From Desulfovibrio sp. (GTDB lineage Bacteria > Desulfobacterota > Desulfovibrionia > Desulfovibrionales > Desulfovibrionaceae), in contig JAQYWK010000001.1 of assembly GCA_030145055.1 (NCBI GenBank), positions 744,001 through 808,000 of the forward strand: a stretch of DNA of 64,000 bases, given 5' to 3'. The notes under the pieces are model-generated. The model ran no database searches, was not told the DNA's origin, and was given only the letters and a program-made list of their open reading frames with translations. Below, piece after piece: positions 25,095 through 32,692 of the stretch. The position numbers and the translations under genes were made by a program. Numbering within the stretch: the stretch's first letter is position 1; each line of letters begins with the position of its first letter.

Positions 25095-25997
25095 ATGGAA
25101 TATTTTTTACAACAACTCATCAATGGTATAACTCTCGGTAGCGTTTATGCGCTTATCGCACTCGGTTATACTATGGTGTATGGCATCATTCAGCTCATCA
25201 ACTTTGCGCACGGCGAGTTCTTTGCGGCTGGCGGTTATGTAGGCGTTATATTCATGAGTTACCTTCTATCACAGGGGGCGCCGGCGTGGGTTTGTCTTTC
25301 AGGATCTTTGATTCTTGCAATGGCATATTGCGCAATGCTCGCTGTTGCAGTTGAGAAGGTCGCTTATAAACCACTCCGTAATTCATCTAGACTTTCAGTA
25401 CTTCTTTCGGCTTTGGGTATGTCAATTTTCTTGCAGAATGGATTGATGCTAACTCAGGGCGTATATGACAAAGCTTATCCAACGGAGCTGACTCAGGGTG
25501 GCTTTGAAATGGGAAACGTAATGCTTTCCTATATGCAGCTTTTCATTGTCAGTTTGACAGCATTCCTGCTTGTCGCCTTGAACGTTCTAGTATTTAAGAC
25601 TCGTATAGGTAAGGCGATGCGTTCTACTGCGCAGGATAAAGTGATGTCTGCGCTTGTTGGAATCAACGCAAACCGTACAATTAGTATTACTTTTGCTATT
25701 GGCGCTGCACTAGCTGCTGCGGCTGGAATAATGGTCGGCCTTTACTACGGCTCCGTTCGTTATGATATGGGATTTGTTCCAGGAATCAAGGCATTTGCTG
25801 CCGCAGTTCTTGGCGGAATTGGTAATATCACAGGTGCTATGATTGGTGGATTCATCATTGGTATGGTTGAAATTTTTGCAGCTGGCTATATTTCCGGCGA
25901 ATATAAAGATGTATTCGCATTTGTAATCCTTATCGCGGTACTTTATTTCAGACCTTCAGGAATCATGGGAGAGAACGTTGACGATACCAGAGTTTAA
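25095..25997 (+). CDS. livH: Branched-chain amino-acid ABC transporter permease LivH
   Basis: Inner-membrane permease with about eight hydrophobic segments. It opens with QQLINGITLGSVYALIALGY, the classic LivH N-terminus, and carries GKAMRSTAQDKVMSALVGIN, the cytoplasmic loop that contacts the ATPases. The length of 300 residues is typical. The gene overlaps livM by 20 bases in another frame, indicating translational coupling. It begins 24 bases after the palindrome. Confidence 0.95.
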   Translation: MEYFLQQLINGITLGSVYALIALGYTMVYGIIQLINFAHGEFFAAGGYVGVIFMSYLLSQGAPAWVCLSGSLILAMAYCAMLAVAVEKVAYKPLRNSSRLSVLLSALGMSIFLQNGLMLTQGVYDKAYPTELTQGGFEMGNVMLSYMQLFIVSLTAFLLVALNVLVFKTRIGKAMRSTAQDKVMSALVGINANRTISITFAIGAALAAAAGIMVGLYYGSVRYDMGFVPGIKAFAAAVLGGIGNITGAMIGGFIIGMVEIFAAGYISGEYKDVFAFVILIAVLYFRPSGIMGENVDDTRV

Positions 25998-27195
25998 AAA
26001 ACACTGGACGTCCCTTGGTATAGGGATGGTCTGGCTGTTCATCCTATTGTGGCCTCTGCTAGGCATTAAACCCGAAGGTCTTGAAGTTGCCAGCACATTT
26101 AATGTGTGGTGGCGGATAGCTTTGGGGTGTTCGTTTCTTCTGTTCTTATATCAATTAAATAAGGCTGGAGCATTTAAATTTATCTCCAGACCAGCAGGCG
26201 CGGTCGCAGGTAGCATGAAAAGTGCGACTTCGATGGTGCCTATGGCTGTCTGGTTTGTGATCGGGATAGCCTGTACTGCGCTTATACCGCAGTTTGCCGG
26301 AAGATATGCACAGGATGTTGCGATCAACTGTATGATCTACGTTTGCCTAGGTCTCGGCCTTAATATCGTAGTTGGCTTGGCGGGTATGCTGGATCTTGGG
26401 TATATCGCCTTCTACGGGATCGGTGCATACACATACGCGCTTCTCTCAGTTCAGTTCCAACTTTCTTTCTGGATTTGTTTGCCAATCAGTGCCGGTATGG
26501 CTGGTCTTGGCGCATGGCTTATCGGGTATTGTTCCATGAGAATGCGAGGCGATTACCTAGCAATTGTGACGCTGGGTTTTGCCGAAATTTGTCGAATGGT
26601 GCTCAATAACTGGATGAGTTTGACCAATGGTCCTAACGGCGTAACTGGTATTAAAGCGCCTGGTCTCTATTGGTTCGACTTTACCAACGGCATGACTTTA
26701 GAACACATCTGGCTTAAAAAGCTTTCACTCATTTATTACGTGATCCTGATTCTTGTGGTCTTCACTATTATCGCAGTCTACCGTTTGCAGCATTCCCGCA
26801 TTGGTAGAGCATGGGAAGCTATTCGCGAAGATGAGACTGCTGCCGAAGTTATGGGTGTACCTACATTTTATATGAAACTGCTTGCGTACTGTTCTGGAGC
26901 ATGTTTCGGCGGTATGGCTGGAGCTTTCTACGCCGCACGCATGAGATTTGTAAGTCCCGAGTCTTTTACTTTCCTAGAATCAGCAATGGTCCTTTCTATG
27001 GTTGTTCTTGGTGGTATGGGATCTATTCCGGGGGTTATTCTTGGTGCGTTGGCTCTTATTGCCCTTCCAGAAATATTCAGAGAGTTCGAATTATATCGTA
27101 TGCTCGTCTTTGGGGGAGTTATGACTTTGATGATGCTCTTCAGACCTCAGGGGATGTTGCCTTCGAAACGTACAATGAGATCTGGGAAGGATTAA
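25978..27195 (+). CDS. livM: Branched-chain amino-acid ABC transporter permease LivM
   Basis: Second permease. The LivM signature GLNIVVGLAGMLDLGYIAFYGIGAY lies in the middle, and GRAWEAIREDETAAEVMGV is the ATPase-contact loop. Compared with the minimal LivM it has an N-terminal extension with two extra hydrophobic segments (about residues 15-30 and 45-60), as in E. coli LivM. The start overlaps the end of livH. The length is 405 residues. Confidence 0.95.
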   Translation: MTIPEFKKHWTSLGIGMVWLFILLWPLLGIKPEGLEVASTFNVWWRIALGCSFLLFLYQLNKAGAFKFISRPAGAVAGSMKSATSMVPMAVWFVIGIACTALIPQFAGRYAQDVAINCMIYVCLGLGLNIVVGLAGMLDLGYIAFYGIGAYTYALLSVQFQLSFWICLPISAGMAGLGAWLIGYCSMRMRGDYLAIVTLGFAEICRMVLNNWMSLTNGPNGVTGIKAPGLYWFDFTNGMTLEHIWLKKLSLIYYVILILVVFTIIAVYRLQHSRIGRAWEAIREDETAAEVMGVPTFYMKLLAYCSGACFGGMAGAFYAARMRFVSPESFTFLESAMVLSMVVLGGMGSIPGVILGALALIALPEIFREFELYRMLVFGGVMTLMMLFRPQGMLPSKRTMRSGKD

Positions 27196-27198
27196 GTC

Positions 27199-27912
27199 AT
27201 GAGCGAACCAATATTAGAATTACGCGATATCAAGGCTGGATACGGAAGTATTAAAGCTCTTAAAGGGATAAATATTAAAGTATATGAGGGCGAAATTGTT
27301 TCTATTATCGGCGCAAATGGTGCCGGTAAGAGTACAACTCTCATGACCATATGTAATATTGTTCAGGCCACCAGTGGTGACATCTTTTATAAAGGTGAAA
27401 GGATAAACAATATTGTGTCTGACAAGTTGCCGAAGATGGGGCTGTGCCAGGTTCCTGAAGGTCGCAGAATCTTCCCGAGACTTACCATAGAAGAGAATCT
27501 CGATATGGGGGCTTTTTTCCGTAACGATAAGGAAATTGAAGACGATAAAGAACGCGTTTTCGGAATGTTTCCTATTCTTCGTGAAAGATGCAAACAGGCG
27601 GGGGGAACCTTGTCTGGCGGAGAACAGCAGATGCTTGCCATTGGCAGGGCTTTAATGAGCAGGCCTAAAGTGCTTTTGCTTGATGAACCTTCTCTTGGTC
27701 TTGCACCTCTTATCGTTAAGCAGATATTTAGTATTATTAAAGAAATTAATAGCTTGGGAACGACGATTATTCTTGTTGAGCAAAATGCAAAGGTAGCCTT
27801 AAGCATGGCCAACAGGGGCTATGTTCTTGAAACAGGGAATGTGGTTATGGAAGATGAAGCTAAGGCTCTTCTGAATAACCCGGACATTCAAAAGGCATAT
27901 CTCGGAGAATAA
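27199..27912 (+). CDS. livF: Branched-chain amino-acid ABC transporter ATPase LivF
   Basis: Second ATPase of the LIV importer. Walker A GANGAGKST, signature LSGGEQQMLAIGRALM and Walker B VLLLDEPSLGLAP are intact, with the LivF-typical VPEGRRIFPRLTIEENL segment. Its 237 residues match the family. It starts 3 bases after livM and is the last gene before a terminator, so the order is G-K-H-M-F. Confidence 0.95.
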   Translation: MSEPILELRDIKAGYGSIKALKGINIKVYEGEIVSIIGANGAGKSTTLMTICNIVQATSGDIFYKGERINNIVSDKLPKMGLCQVPEGRRIFPRLTIEENLDMGAFFRNDKEIEDDKERVFGMFPILRERCKQAGGTLSGGEQQMLAIGRALMSRPKVLLLDEPSLGLAPLIVKQIFSIIKEINSLGTTIILVEQNAKVALSMANRGYVLETGNVVMEDEAKALLNNPDIQKAYLGE

Positions 27913-27942
27913 TTTTTTTAACAAGTTTTTAAGTTAATAGAT

Positions 27943-27979
27943 AAAGCCTCTCACTCATAACGGGTTGAGAGGCTTTTTT
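27943..27979 (+). terminator. Terminator of the liv operon
   Basis: Arms AAAGCCTCTCA (27943-27953) and TGAGAGGCTTT (27966-27976) with a 12-base loop, followed by a T-run. It lies 30 bases past the livF stop. Confidence 0.9.
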
Positions 27980-28073
27980 AATAAAAGAAATGCTTGCAAA
28001 ACAATAGCAGTGTGTGCTTAATTTATGTGGTCAAATAACGTTATACTTTTTTCCAAATATCTGGAGGCTGACA

Positions 28074-28268
28074 ATGGCTAAGAAAGTAGTGATTGATCAA
28101 GATGAATGTATAGGATGCGAAACTTGTGTCGAGCTTTGCCCGGAAGTTTTTGCACTTGATAGTGAAGGTGAAAAAGCTGAAGTGATTAAAGAAGATGCAG
28201 TCGACATGGATTGTGTGCAAGAGTCAATTGATTCTTGCCCGGTAGAATGCATCCTTATCGAAGAATAG
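28074..28268 (+). CDS. Ferredoxin, D. gigas type (single cluster, extra cysteines)
   Basis: A 64-residue acidic electron carrier. C12, C15, C18 and C55 are the expected [4Fe-4S] ligands (CIGCETC and DSCP). C22 and C47 match the extra pair that in D. gigas ferredoxin forms a disulfide and allows [3Fe-4S]/[4Fe-4S] conversion. C59, in PVEC, is one more cysteine than that protein has. The start at 28074 (MAKKVVID) follows CTGGAGG; the frame upstream has no ribosome site. It is monocistronic with its own terminator. The partner enzyme is unknown; pyruvate:ferredoxin oxidoreductase is a usual one in this group. Confidence 0.92.
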   Translation: MAKKVVIDQDECIGCETCVELCPEVFALDSEGEKAEVIKEDAVDMDCVQESIDSCPVECILIEE

Positions 28269-28287
28269 AAAAAATTTAACATTTCGC

Positions 28288-28318
28288 AAAAAGGCATCTG
28301 TAATGGATGCCTTTTTTT
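28288..28318. terminator. Terminator shared by the ferredoxin gene and larE
   Basis: Arms AAGGCATC and GATGCCTT (28291-28298 and 28306-28313), flanked by A-run and T-run, so it works for either strand. It sits between two convergent genes and touches the larE stop. Confidence 0.8.
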
Positions 28319-29078
28319 ATGCTCTGCGTAAAAAGTGAATGTTCATACTGCTCAGACCTGTAATGGTTGTAAGCAATTCTTCTGTTATATCCTTTTCACG
28401 AAGTAACGCTTTTGATCCGTATTCGATTGTGAGACTTTGTCCGTCGATTCTTGCGCGGCACCAATTAACACCTGCCTGAAACATAATCTCTTCAATGTCT
28501 TCTACCATGTAAAGGTTGTTAGCTGTAAGCGGTTGCCAAGTCGTAATTCTTGTTGCAAGGCAACTATTAGAAGGTCGTTCGGCAGATATTAAATTTAAAA
28601 ATATTGCTACTTGCTCAATCTTCTCTTTACTGTATCCCGCTAGTACCAAGGGTGAAATAACCCCAGCTTCTTTAATAGCCTTCATTCCCGGGCGGCTATT
28701 TGAATCATCGACATGACTGCCGTCAAAAAGCGGGAATAAGTTGATTGACTTAATAATGTTTTTCTTACAGTGGTAGCATCTTAGCGGAGAGTTCTCGGTG
28801 ATATCCGTGATGTTAAGAAGATCTTTGCGAATTATCTTATGTGTAATACCTATAGATGCGGAAGACTTGCGAGCGTAATCGAGATCTCTTTTAGCGACTA
28901 ACCCTGAGTCAACAGTGATGGCGACTGCATTGTCTCCTAATACATCAAAAGCAGCTTTAGCCACTAATGAACTGTCAATTCCCCCTGAGAAAGCGATGAA
29001 GGCCTTTTCGTGAGAGTGGAATAGATCAAGAAGCTTTTTGTATTGCTTTTGAATAATAATCGAGTTTTTTATGGGCAT
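28317..29078 (-). CDS. larE: LarE-family ATP-dependent sulfur transferase
   Basis: PP-loop enzyme of the LarE family. In lactobacilli LarE donates its own cysteine sulfur to build the nickel-pincer cofactor of lactate racemase. The PP-loop SGGIDSS is at residues about 31-37. The sacrificial cysteine is in RPSNSCLATR, and another pair is in RCYHCK. LarB and LarC are not adjacent, so the role in this organism is open. The length of 253 residues is normal. It lies divergent from the unknown gene at 29171. Confidence 0.85.
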   Translation of the reverse strand: MPIKNSIIIQKQYKKLLDLFHSHEKAFIAFSGGIDSSLVAKAAFDVLGDNAVAITVDSGLVAKRDLDYARKSSASIGITHKIIRKDLLNITDITENSPLRCYHCKKNIIKSINLFPLFDGSHVDDSNSRPGMKAIKEAGVISPLVLAGYSKEKIEQVAIFLNLISAERPSNSCLATRITTWQPLTANNLYMVEDIEEIMFQAGVNWCRARIDGQSLTIEYGSKALLREKDITEELLTTITGLSSMNIHFLRRA

Positions 29079-29133
29079 TTATTTTGCTTTAAATGTTACG
29101 CATTCAAGTAAGTATTGATTGTCTAATCAGAAT

Positions 29134-29154
29134 AACCCTTGATACGTAAGGGTT
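29134..29154. promoter_or_regulatory. AACCCTT / AAGGGTT inverted repeat between divergent genes
   Basis: Seven-base arms (29134-29140 and 29148-29154) separated by 7 bases, in the 92-base gap between larE and the gene at 29171. It is placed like an operator or a short leader hairpin, 17 bases before the rightward start. Confidence 0.4.
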
Positions 29155-29170
29155 GCCAAGAGGAAGAATA

Positions 29171-30463
29171 ATGCATAATTACATATTAGAGAATGTAAAT
29201 AAAACCCGCTACACTTTGAGTGGGAAGGCGAATAAACATATGCTAGTCAGTTCAGTCCCGATGGCGCACCGGGTGTTTTCGAAGGTGTGCTTTTCTTTAA
29301 TTATGCTTGTTGCTTCAGTTTTAGTTGTTGGAATAAACCTTGGAGAATGCTCAAGTTTCTTATCTAAGCAAGAAGCTAAAGAGAAATCAGTCCTTAAACT
29401 CTCTGCTCCGGTAGAAGAGGGTATCAGTCATTTAATTAGTGCTTTGTCTGTTAAATCAGAAGAATTTGATACGAGCAAGGTAAAAGGGCTGATTCAATTC
29501 GTAGATAGTTCTGCGCCCACTGACAAGATGATTGCACTTCCCAAACGTGAATCATTAAGCGGAGCTGGTATGCGCATGAATATGAAGGCTTCTTTAGGCC
29601 GAATTCTAGAGTATGCATATAATCCCGAAATTCCGAATTATGCTATTTACCCCTCTGTTGTCCGCCTAAGTGGTTGGGACCCCAAGAGTGAATTTTCTGT
29701 TGATAATGTTCAGCCTTGGAAGCATTTGGATGATCCAGATCTTCCTAAAGTCTGGCGTGGTAAAGAGTTTGAAGTTAATACCCCTGATTCTTTCGGCGGG
29801 GCTTACTATAGATATGATCTAAATCGTCTTCTTGTGCTTCAAAAGTATGAGGGCCGTGATGTCTTTTTGTCGGTTTCTAGACAGGATGATAAATCTAGTG
29901 TCGGGATGAAGGGACTTGTAATAGATGATGACCAGTGGAATTATTTCTACAGCGGAATTCCGGGATTGACTGCTGGCGGTATGGGGTGGATGGACACTTT
30001 TATGTATGACTCCATTTCCGTGTCAGTCTTTATTCAGGATAAGGATAATCCTGAGTATACTGTTTTTTACCTGTTCAAATGGCTGCGTGCCGGGTGGGCA
30101 GGATTAAATGTAGTTCGTCCTAAGCATATATTCGAAGGAAGCCAGCGTTTTGCAAATGCTTTTAGTTCCTTGATGGAATCAAAGGATTTGCCGGAACCGG
30201 CTGTTTTTGCTGAAGAGGTTAAGTCCATTGGCGAGATGTCTGATCAAAAAATAGATACATTCATATCTGAGTATGCAAAAAGCATAGAGACCCTTGCTAG
30301 CAAGAATTCTGTGCTTTCAGATAAATTCCCCGAAGTATACGAAGACGGGAAGTACGCGGACTCGTTCACTCGAGAAGAGCGTATTGGTATTCTTGTTAAG
30401 GAATATGTTAAGCGGGCCATGGGTAAAGAGTGCTTGATCTACGAAAAGGTCGTTCAGAATTAA
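29171..30463 (+). CDS. Membrane-anchored or secreted protein of unknown function
   Basis: I do not recognise this 430-residue protein. A single hydrophobic segment (about residues 36-56) follows a 35-residue basic N-terminus, so it is a signal anchor or a long signal peptide. The rest looks like a soluble periplasmic domain rich in Trp, Tyr and Asp (for example GLTAGGMGWMDTFMYD and FKWLRAGWAGLNVVRP), then a charged helical C-terminus. The start at 29171 follows AGAGGAAG; the open frame upstream to 29153 uses TTG with no site. It may be specific to this bacterial family. Confidence 0.8.
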   Translation: MHNYILENVNKTRYTLSGKANKHMLVSSVPMAHRVFSKVCFSLIMLVASVLVVGINLGECSSFLSKQEAKEKSVLKLSAPVEEGISHLISALSVKSEEFDTSKVKGLIQFVDSSAPTDKMIALPKRESLSGAGMRMNMKASLGRILEYAYNPEIPNYAIYPSVVRLSGWDPKSEFSVDNVQPWKHLDDPDLPKVWRGKEFEVNTPDSFGGAYYRYDLNRLLVLQKYEGRDVFLSVSRQDDKSSVGMKGLVIDDDQWNYFYSGIPGLTAGGMGWMDTFMYDSISVSVFIQDKDNPEYTVFYLFKWLRAGWAGLNVVRPKHIFEGSQRFANAFSSLMESKDLPEPAVFAEEVKSIGEMSDQKIDTFISEYAKSIETLASKNSVLSDKFPEVYEDGKYADSFTREERIGILVKEYVKRAMGKECLIYEKVVQN

Positions 30464-30514
30464 TGTTACGCCTAGAGTTAATACTACGTTCGTATTTATA
30501 TAAAGAAGGTCCTT

Positions 30515-30679
30515 ATGATTTATCCAGAAAGTGAAGCTAAATTTAAATATTGTCCGCATCTCATGACCAGCGATGACAAAATGAAATTTTGTCAAGGGAC
30601 CATGTGCATGATGTGGCGTTCATATGACGGGGACAAGGGATATTGCGGTCTTGCCGGTAAACCTGAAGTCAGCAAGTAG
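30515..30679 (+). CDS. Small four-cysteine protein (54 residues)
   Basis: An ORF with a GAAGGT ribosome site 5 bases before the ATG. The protein has cysteines at 13, 26, 31 and 44 in the arrangement CPH...FCQGTMCMMWR...GYCGLAG. This Cys-x4-Cys-Met-x-Trp-Arg plus GYCGLAG pattern resembles small proteins in other proteobacteria and their phages, and suggests a zinc ribbon-like or metal-binding fold. Function unknown. It may be co-transcribed with the gene ending at 30463 or with fliJ, 30 bases downstream. Confidence 0.8.
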   Translation: MIYPESEAKFKYCPHLMTSDDKMKFCQGTMCMMWRSYDGDKGYCGLAGKPEVSK

Positions 30680-30709
30680 TCCGCCTTCATGTGGGGATAA
30701 TTTGATATA

Positions 30710-31147
30710 ATGCCAAGACCCTATCACTTCGAGCTTGAAAAAGTCCTTGATTTTAGAAAGCAGGTAGAAGAACAGGCTCGCTTGGCTCTAGCTAAAGCGT
30801 TAGCGCTTCATGCTGAGCAACTGAAGATTGTTAGCGATATAGAAAACAAAATCCAAATTAATGAAAAGAGCAAATATGCTAAGCTGTCCGCAGACGATAT
30901 GTGGCTGTGGCGGCAATATGACGATGCCCTGAAAAAAGATTTACAAGCATCACACAACAGGCTGCGACAGTTGGCCCTGAATTTGCAGAAATGCCGTACA
31001 GAAGCTATAAAAAAGTCAAAAGACCGCAAGCTGTTAGAAAAACTTAAAGAGAACCAGGCGAAAAAATACTATGAAGAAGAAAATCTTAAAGAGCAAAAAG
31101 AGTATGACGAAATGGCAACGCTTCGTTTCAAGCCTAAAGATTTCTAA
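30710..31147 (+). CDS. fliJ: Flagellar export chaperone FliJ family
   Basis: Helical coiled-coil protein of the FliJ type, a soluble component of the flagellar type III export apparatus that joins the FliI ATPase to FlhA. The opening FELEKVLDFRKQVEEQARLALAKA is characteristic of FliJ. The 145 residues are rich in Lys, Glu, Gln and Leu, and no membrane segment is seen. It overlaps motE by up to 77 bases. No other export genes are in the window, so this is a small flagellar gene island. Confidence 0.85.
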   Translation: MPRPYHFELEKVLDFRKQVEEQARLALAKALALHAEQLKIVSDIENKIQINEKSKYAKLSADDMWLWRQYDDALKKDLQASHNRLRQLALNLQKCRTEAIKKSKDRKLLEKLKENQAKKYYEEENLKEQKEYDEMATLRFKPKDF

Positions 31148-31742
31148 AGTACTTGTTTGTTTAGTTCTACTGGCTTTTTTCAAACTTTCTCTCATAGGTG
31201 TTCTTGGCTTCGATATTAGTGGTCCTTCAAGGAAAGTCGTAGAGGCAGTCATCGAAAGTAGTGTTGTCCGCGATGTGGTATCAGCTCCTGAAGCAATAGC
31301 CGCGGAGGCTGAAGCCAAGCCAGCTAAAGAGAAATCTGCTGCTGTTAAACCTGATAGAATGCCGGATGCTGACTGGAAGGCGTTAAAAGCTAAAGAAGAT
31401 GAGCTGGCACGGAAGGAAAGATCTCTTCGTACCCTGGAACAGAATCTGGATAAAAAACTGGCCAAACTTAACGGTCTTGAAAAACGTCTCAAGAAAATGC
31501 TTGCTGACGCGGATGTCCTGAAAGACGCGAAAGTTAAACATCTAGTGGGCGTTTATACTGCGATGAAGGCGAAGAACGCGGCTAAAATTATTGAAACCCT
31601 GGATCCAGATTTATCTGTCAAGATTTTGTCAGGTATGCGCGGACGTAATGCCGGTGCAATTCTTGGTTTCGTTACTCCGAAGAAAGCGGCTTCCTTATCT
31701 GAAGCTCTTACTAAATTGCAGGTTCCCCTAGGCGAACAGTAA
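31071..31742 (+). CDS. motE: MotE-like protein (MgtE N-terminal domain family)
   Basis: One N-terminal membrane helix (about residues 25-45), then a coiled coil (about 105-150) and a C-terminal MgtE_N-like helical repeat domain (about 160-220, with VKHLVGVYTAMKAKNAAKII and AGAILGFVTPKKAASLSE). This is the architecture of MotE, a periplasmic chaperone of the stator protein MotC in other bacteria. The start at 31071 lies inside fliJ. An internal ATG at 31104 (MTKWQRF) is an alternative, and neither has a strong ribosome site. The link to flagella is supported by the overlap with fliJ. Confidence 0.8.
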   Translation: MKKKILKSKKSMTKWQRFVSSLKISKVLVCLVLLAFFKLSLIGVLGFDISGPSRKVVEAVIESSVVRDVVSAPEAIAAEAEAKPAKEKSAAVKPDRMPDADWKALKAKEDELARKERSLRTLEQNLDKKLAKLNGLEKRLKKMLADADVLKDAKVKHLVGVYTAMKAKNAAKIIETLDPDLSVKILSGMRGRNAGAILGFVTPKKAASLSEALTKLQVPLGEQ

Positions 31743-31771
31743 GCCGTTATTCTAAATACGATTTCGATAGT

Positions 31772-31806
31772 TGCTCCAGCTGCATTTTGTGGCTGGAGCA
31801 TTTAAT
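31772..31806 (+). terminator. Terminator after motE
   Basis: Arms TGCTCCAGC (31772-31780) and GCTGGAGCA (31792-31800) with an 11-base loop, followed by TTTAATTT. A second inverted repeat, CCATACA-GTC-TGTATGG (31847-31863), sits just before truA. Confidence 0.7.
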
Positions 31807-31888
31807 TTATATAGCAGTAGTTGATATTCGCAAAATTTAAACCTGACCATACAGTCTGTATGGCGGGCTTGGGTGCAAAGGTTAAGTT

Positions 31889-32692
31889 TTGAAAAGACTC
31901 AAAATGATAGTTGCTTACGAAGGTTCAAAGTTTTGCGGTTGGCAAATTCAGCCGGGCGTGCGGACTGTACAAAATGAGCTTGAGAAAGCAATTGCGACGA
32001 TTACAGGTGAGCCCGTGCGGGTGTATGGATCGGGTCGTACTGACAGCGGCGTACACGCTTTGGGGCAGGTTGTGCACTTTGCCTTGCCTGAGAACAGGGC
32101 CAATGTGCCTTGGCAGAAAGCTTTGAATTCAATTTTGCCAGATGATATCACGCTTCTGAGTGCAGAAGTTGTCGACGAGAACTTTCATGCTCAATTCAGC
32201 TCAGTACGCAAGACTTACAGTTACAGTCTTTGGCTCGAGAATGGCTTTTTACTGCCATGGCGCAGGCATTTTGTATGGGCGTGTGGCCCGCTGAACTTAA
32301 GCGCTGTAGACGAAGCTATGGAGTGTTTTATAGGTGAGCATGATTTTGCCTCCTTTCAGAACGTAGGAACCCCCGTCAGCAATACAATCAGAACTATTTT
32401 AGAGTTTAAGCGGCTCCCCGGTGAAACTGAGCAGGAAATTACGCTGGAAATTTGCGGAACGGGATTCTTAAAGCAGATGGTTCGCAATATTGTCGGCTGC
32501 CTTGTTGAGGTCGGCCGGGGTAAAGCTCAGCCCGATTTTGTCCGATCAGTATTAGAGAGAAAAGACAGAACATTAGCGCCGGCCACAGCTCCTCCGCAGG
32601 GGTTGTGTCTTTCGAGTGTGTATTACGGGGAGCCAGTCAGTGGCAAATCTAACTCTGGACGGAACGAACCTCGTATCAACGGGAAAGACTGA
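31889..32692 (+). CDS. truA: tRNA pseudouridine(38-40) synthase TruA
   Basis: Makes pseudouridine at positions 38-40 in the anticodon arm of many tRNAs. The catalytic aspartate lies in GSGRTDSGVHALGQV (near residue 55), and the RNA-binding YGEPV-type C-terminus is present. The 267-residue length is normal. The start is TTG at 31889, supported by AAAGG 8 bases upstream; an in-frame ATG at 31904 has no good site. The 3' end overlaps the next gene by 53 bases. Confidence 0.95.
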   Translation: MKRLKMIVAYEGSKFCGWQIQPGVRTVQNELEKAIATITGEPVRVYGSGRTDSGVHALGQVVHFALPENRANVPWQKALNSILPDDITLLSAEVVDENFHAQFSSVRKTYSYSLWLENGFLLPWRRHFVWACGPLNLSAVDEAMECFIGEHDFASFQNVGTPVSNTIRTILEFKRLPGETEQEITLEICGTGFLKQMVRNIVGCLVEVGRGKAQPDFVRSVLERKDRTLAPATAPPQGLCLSSVYYGEPVSGKSNSGRNEPRINGKD

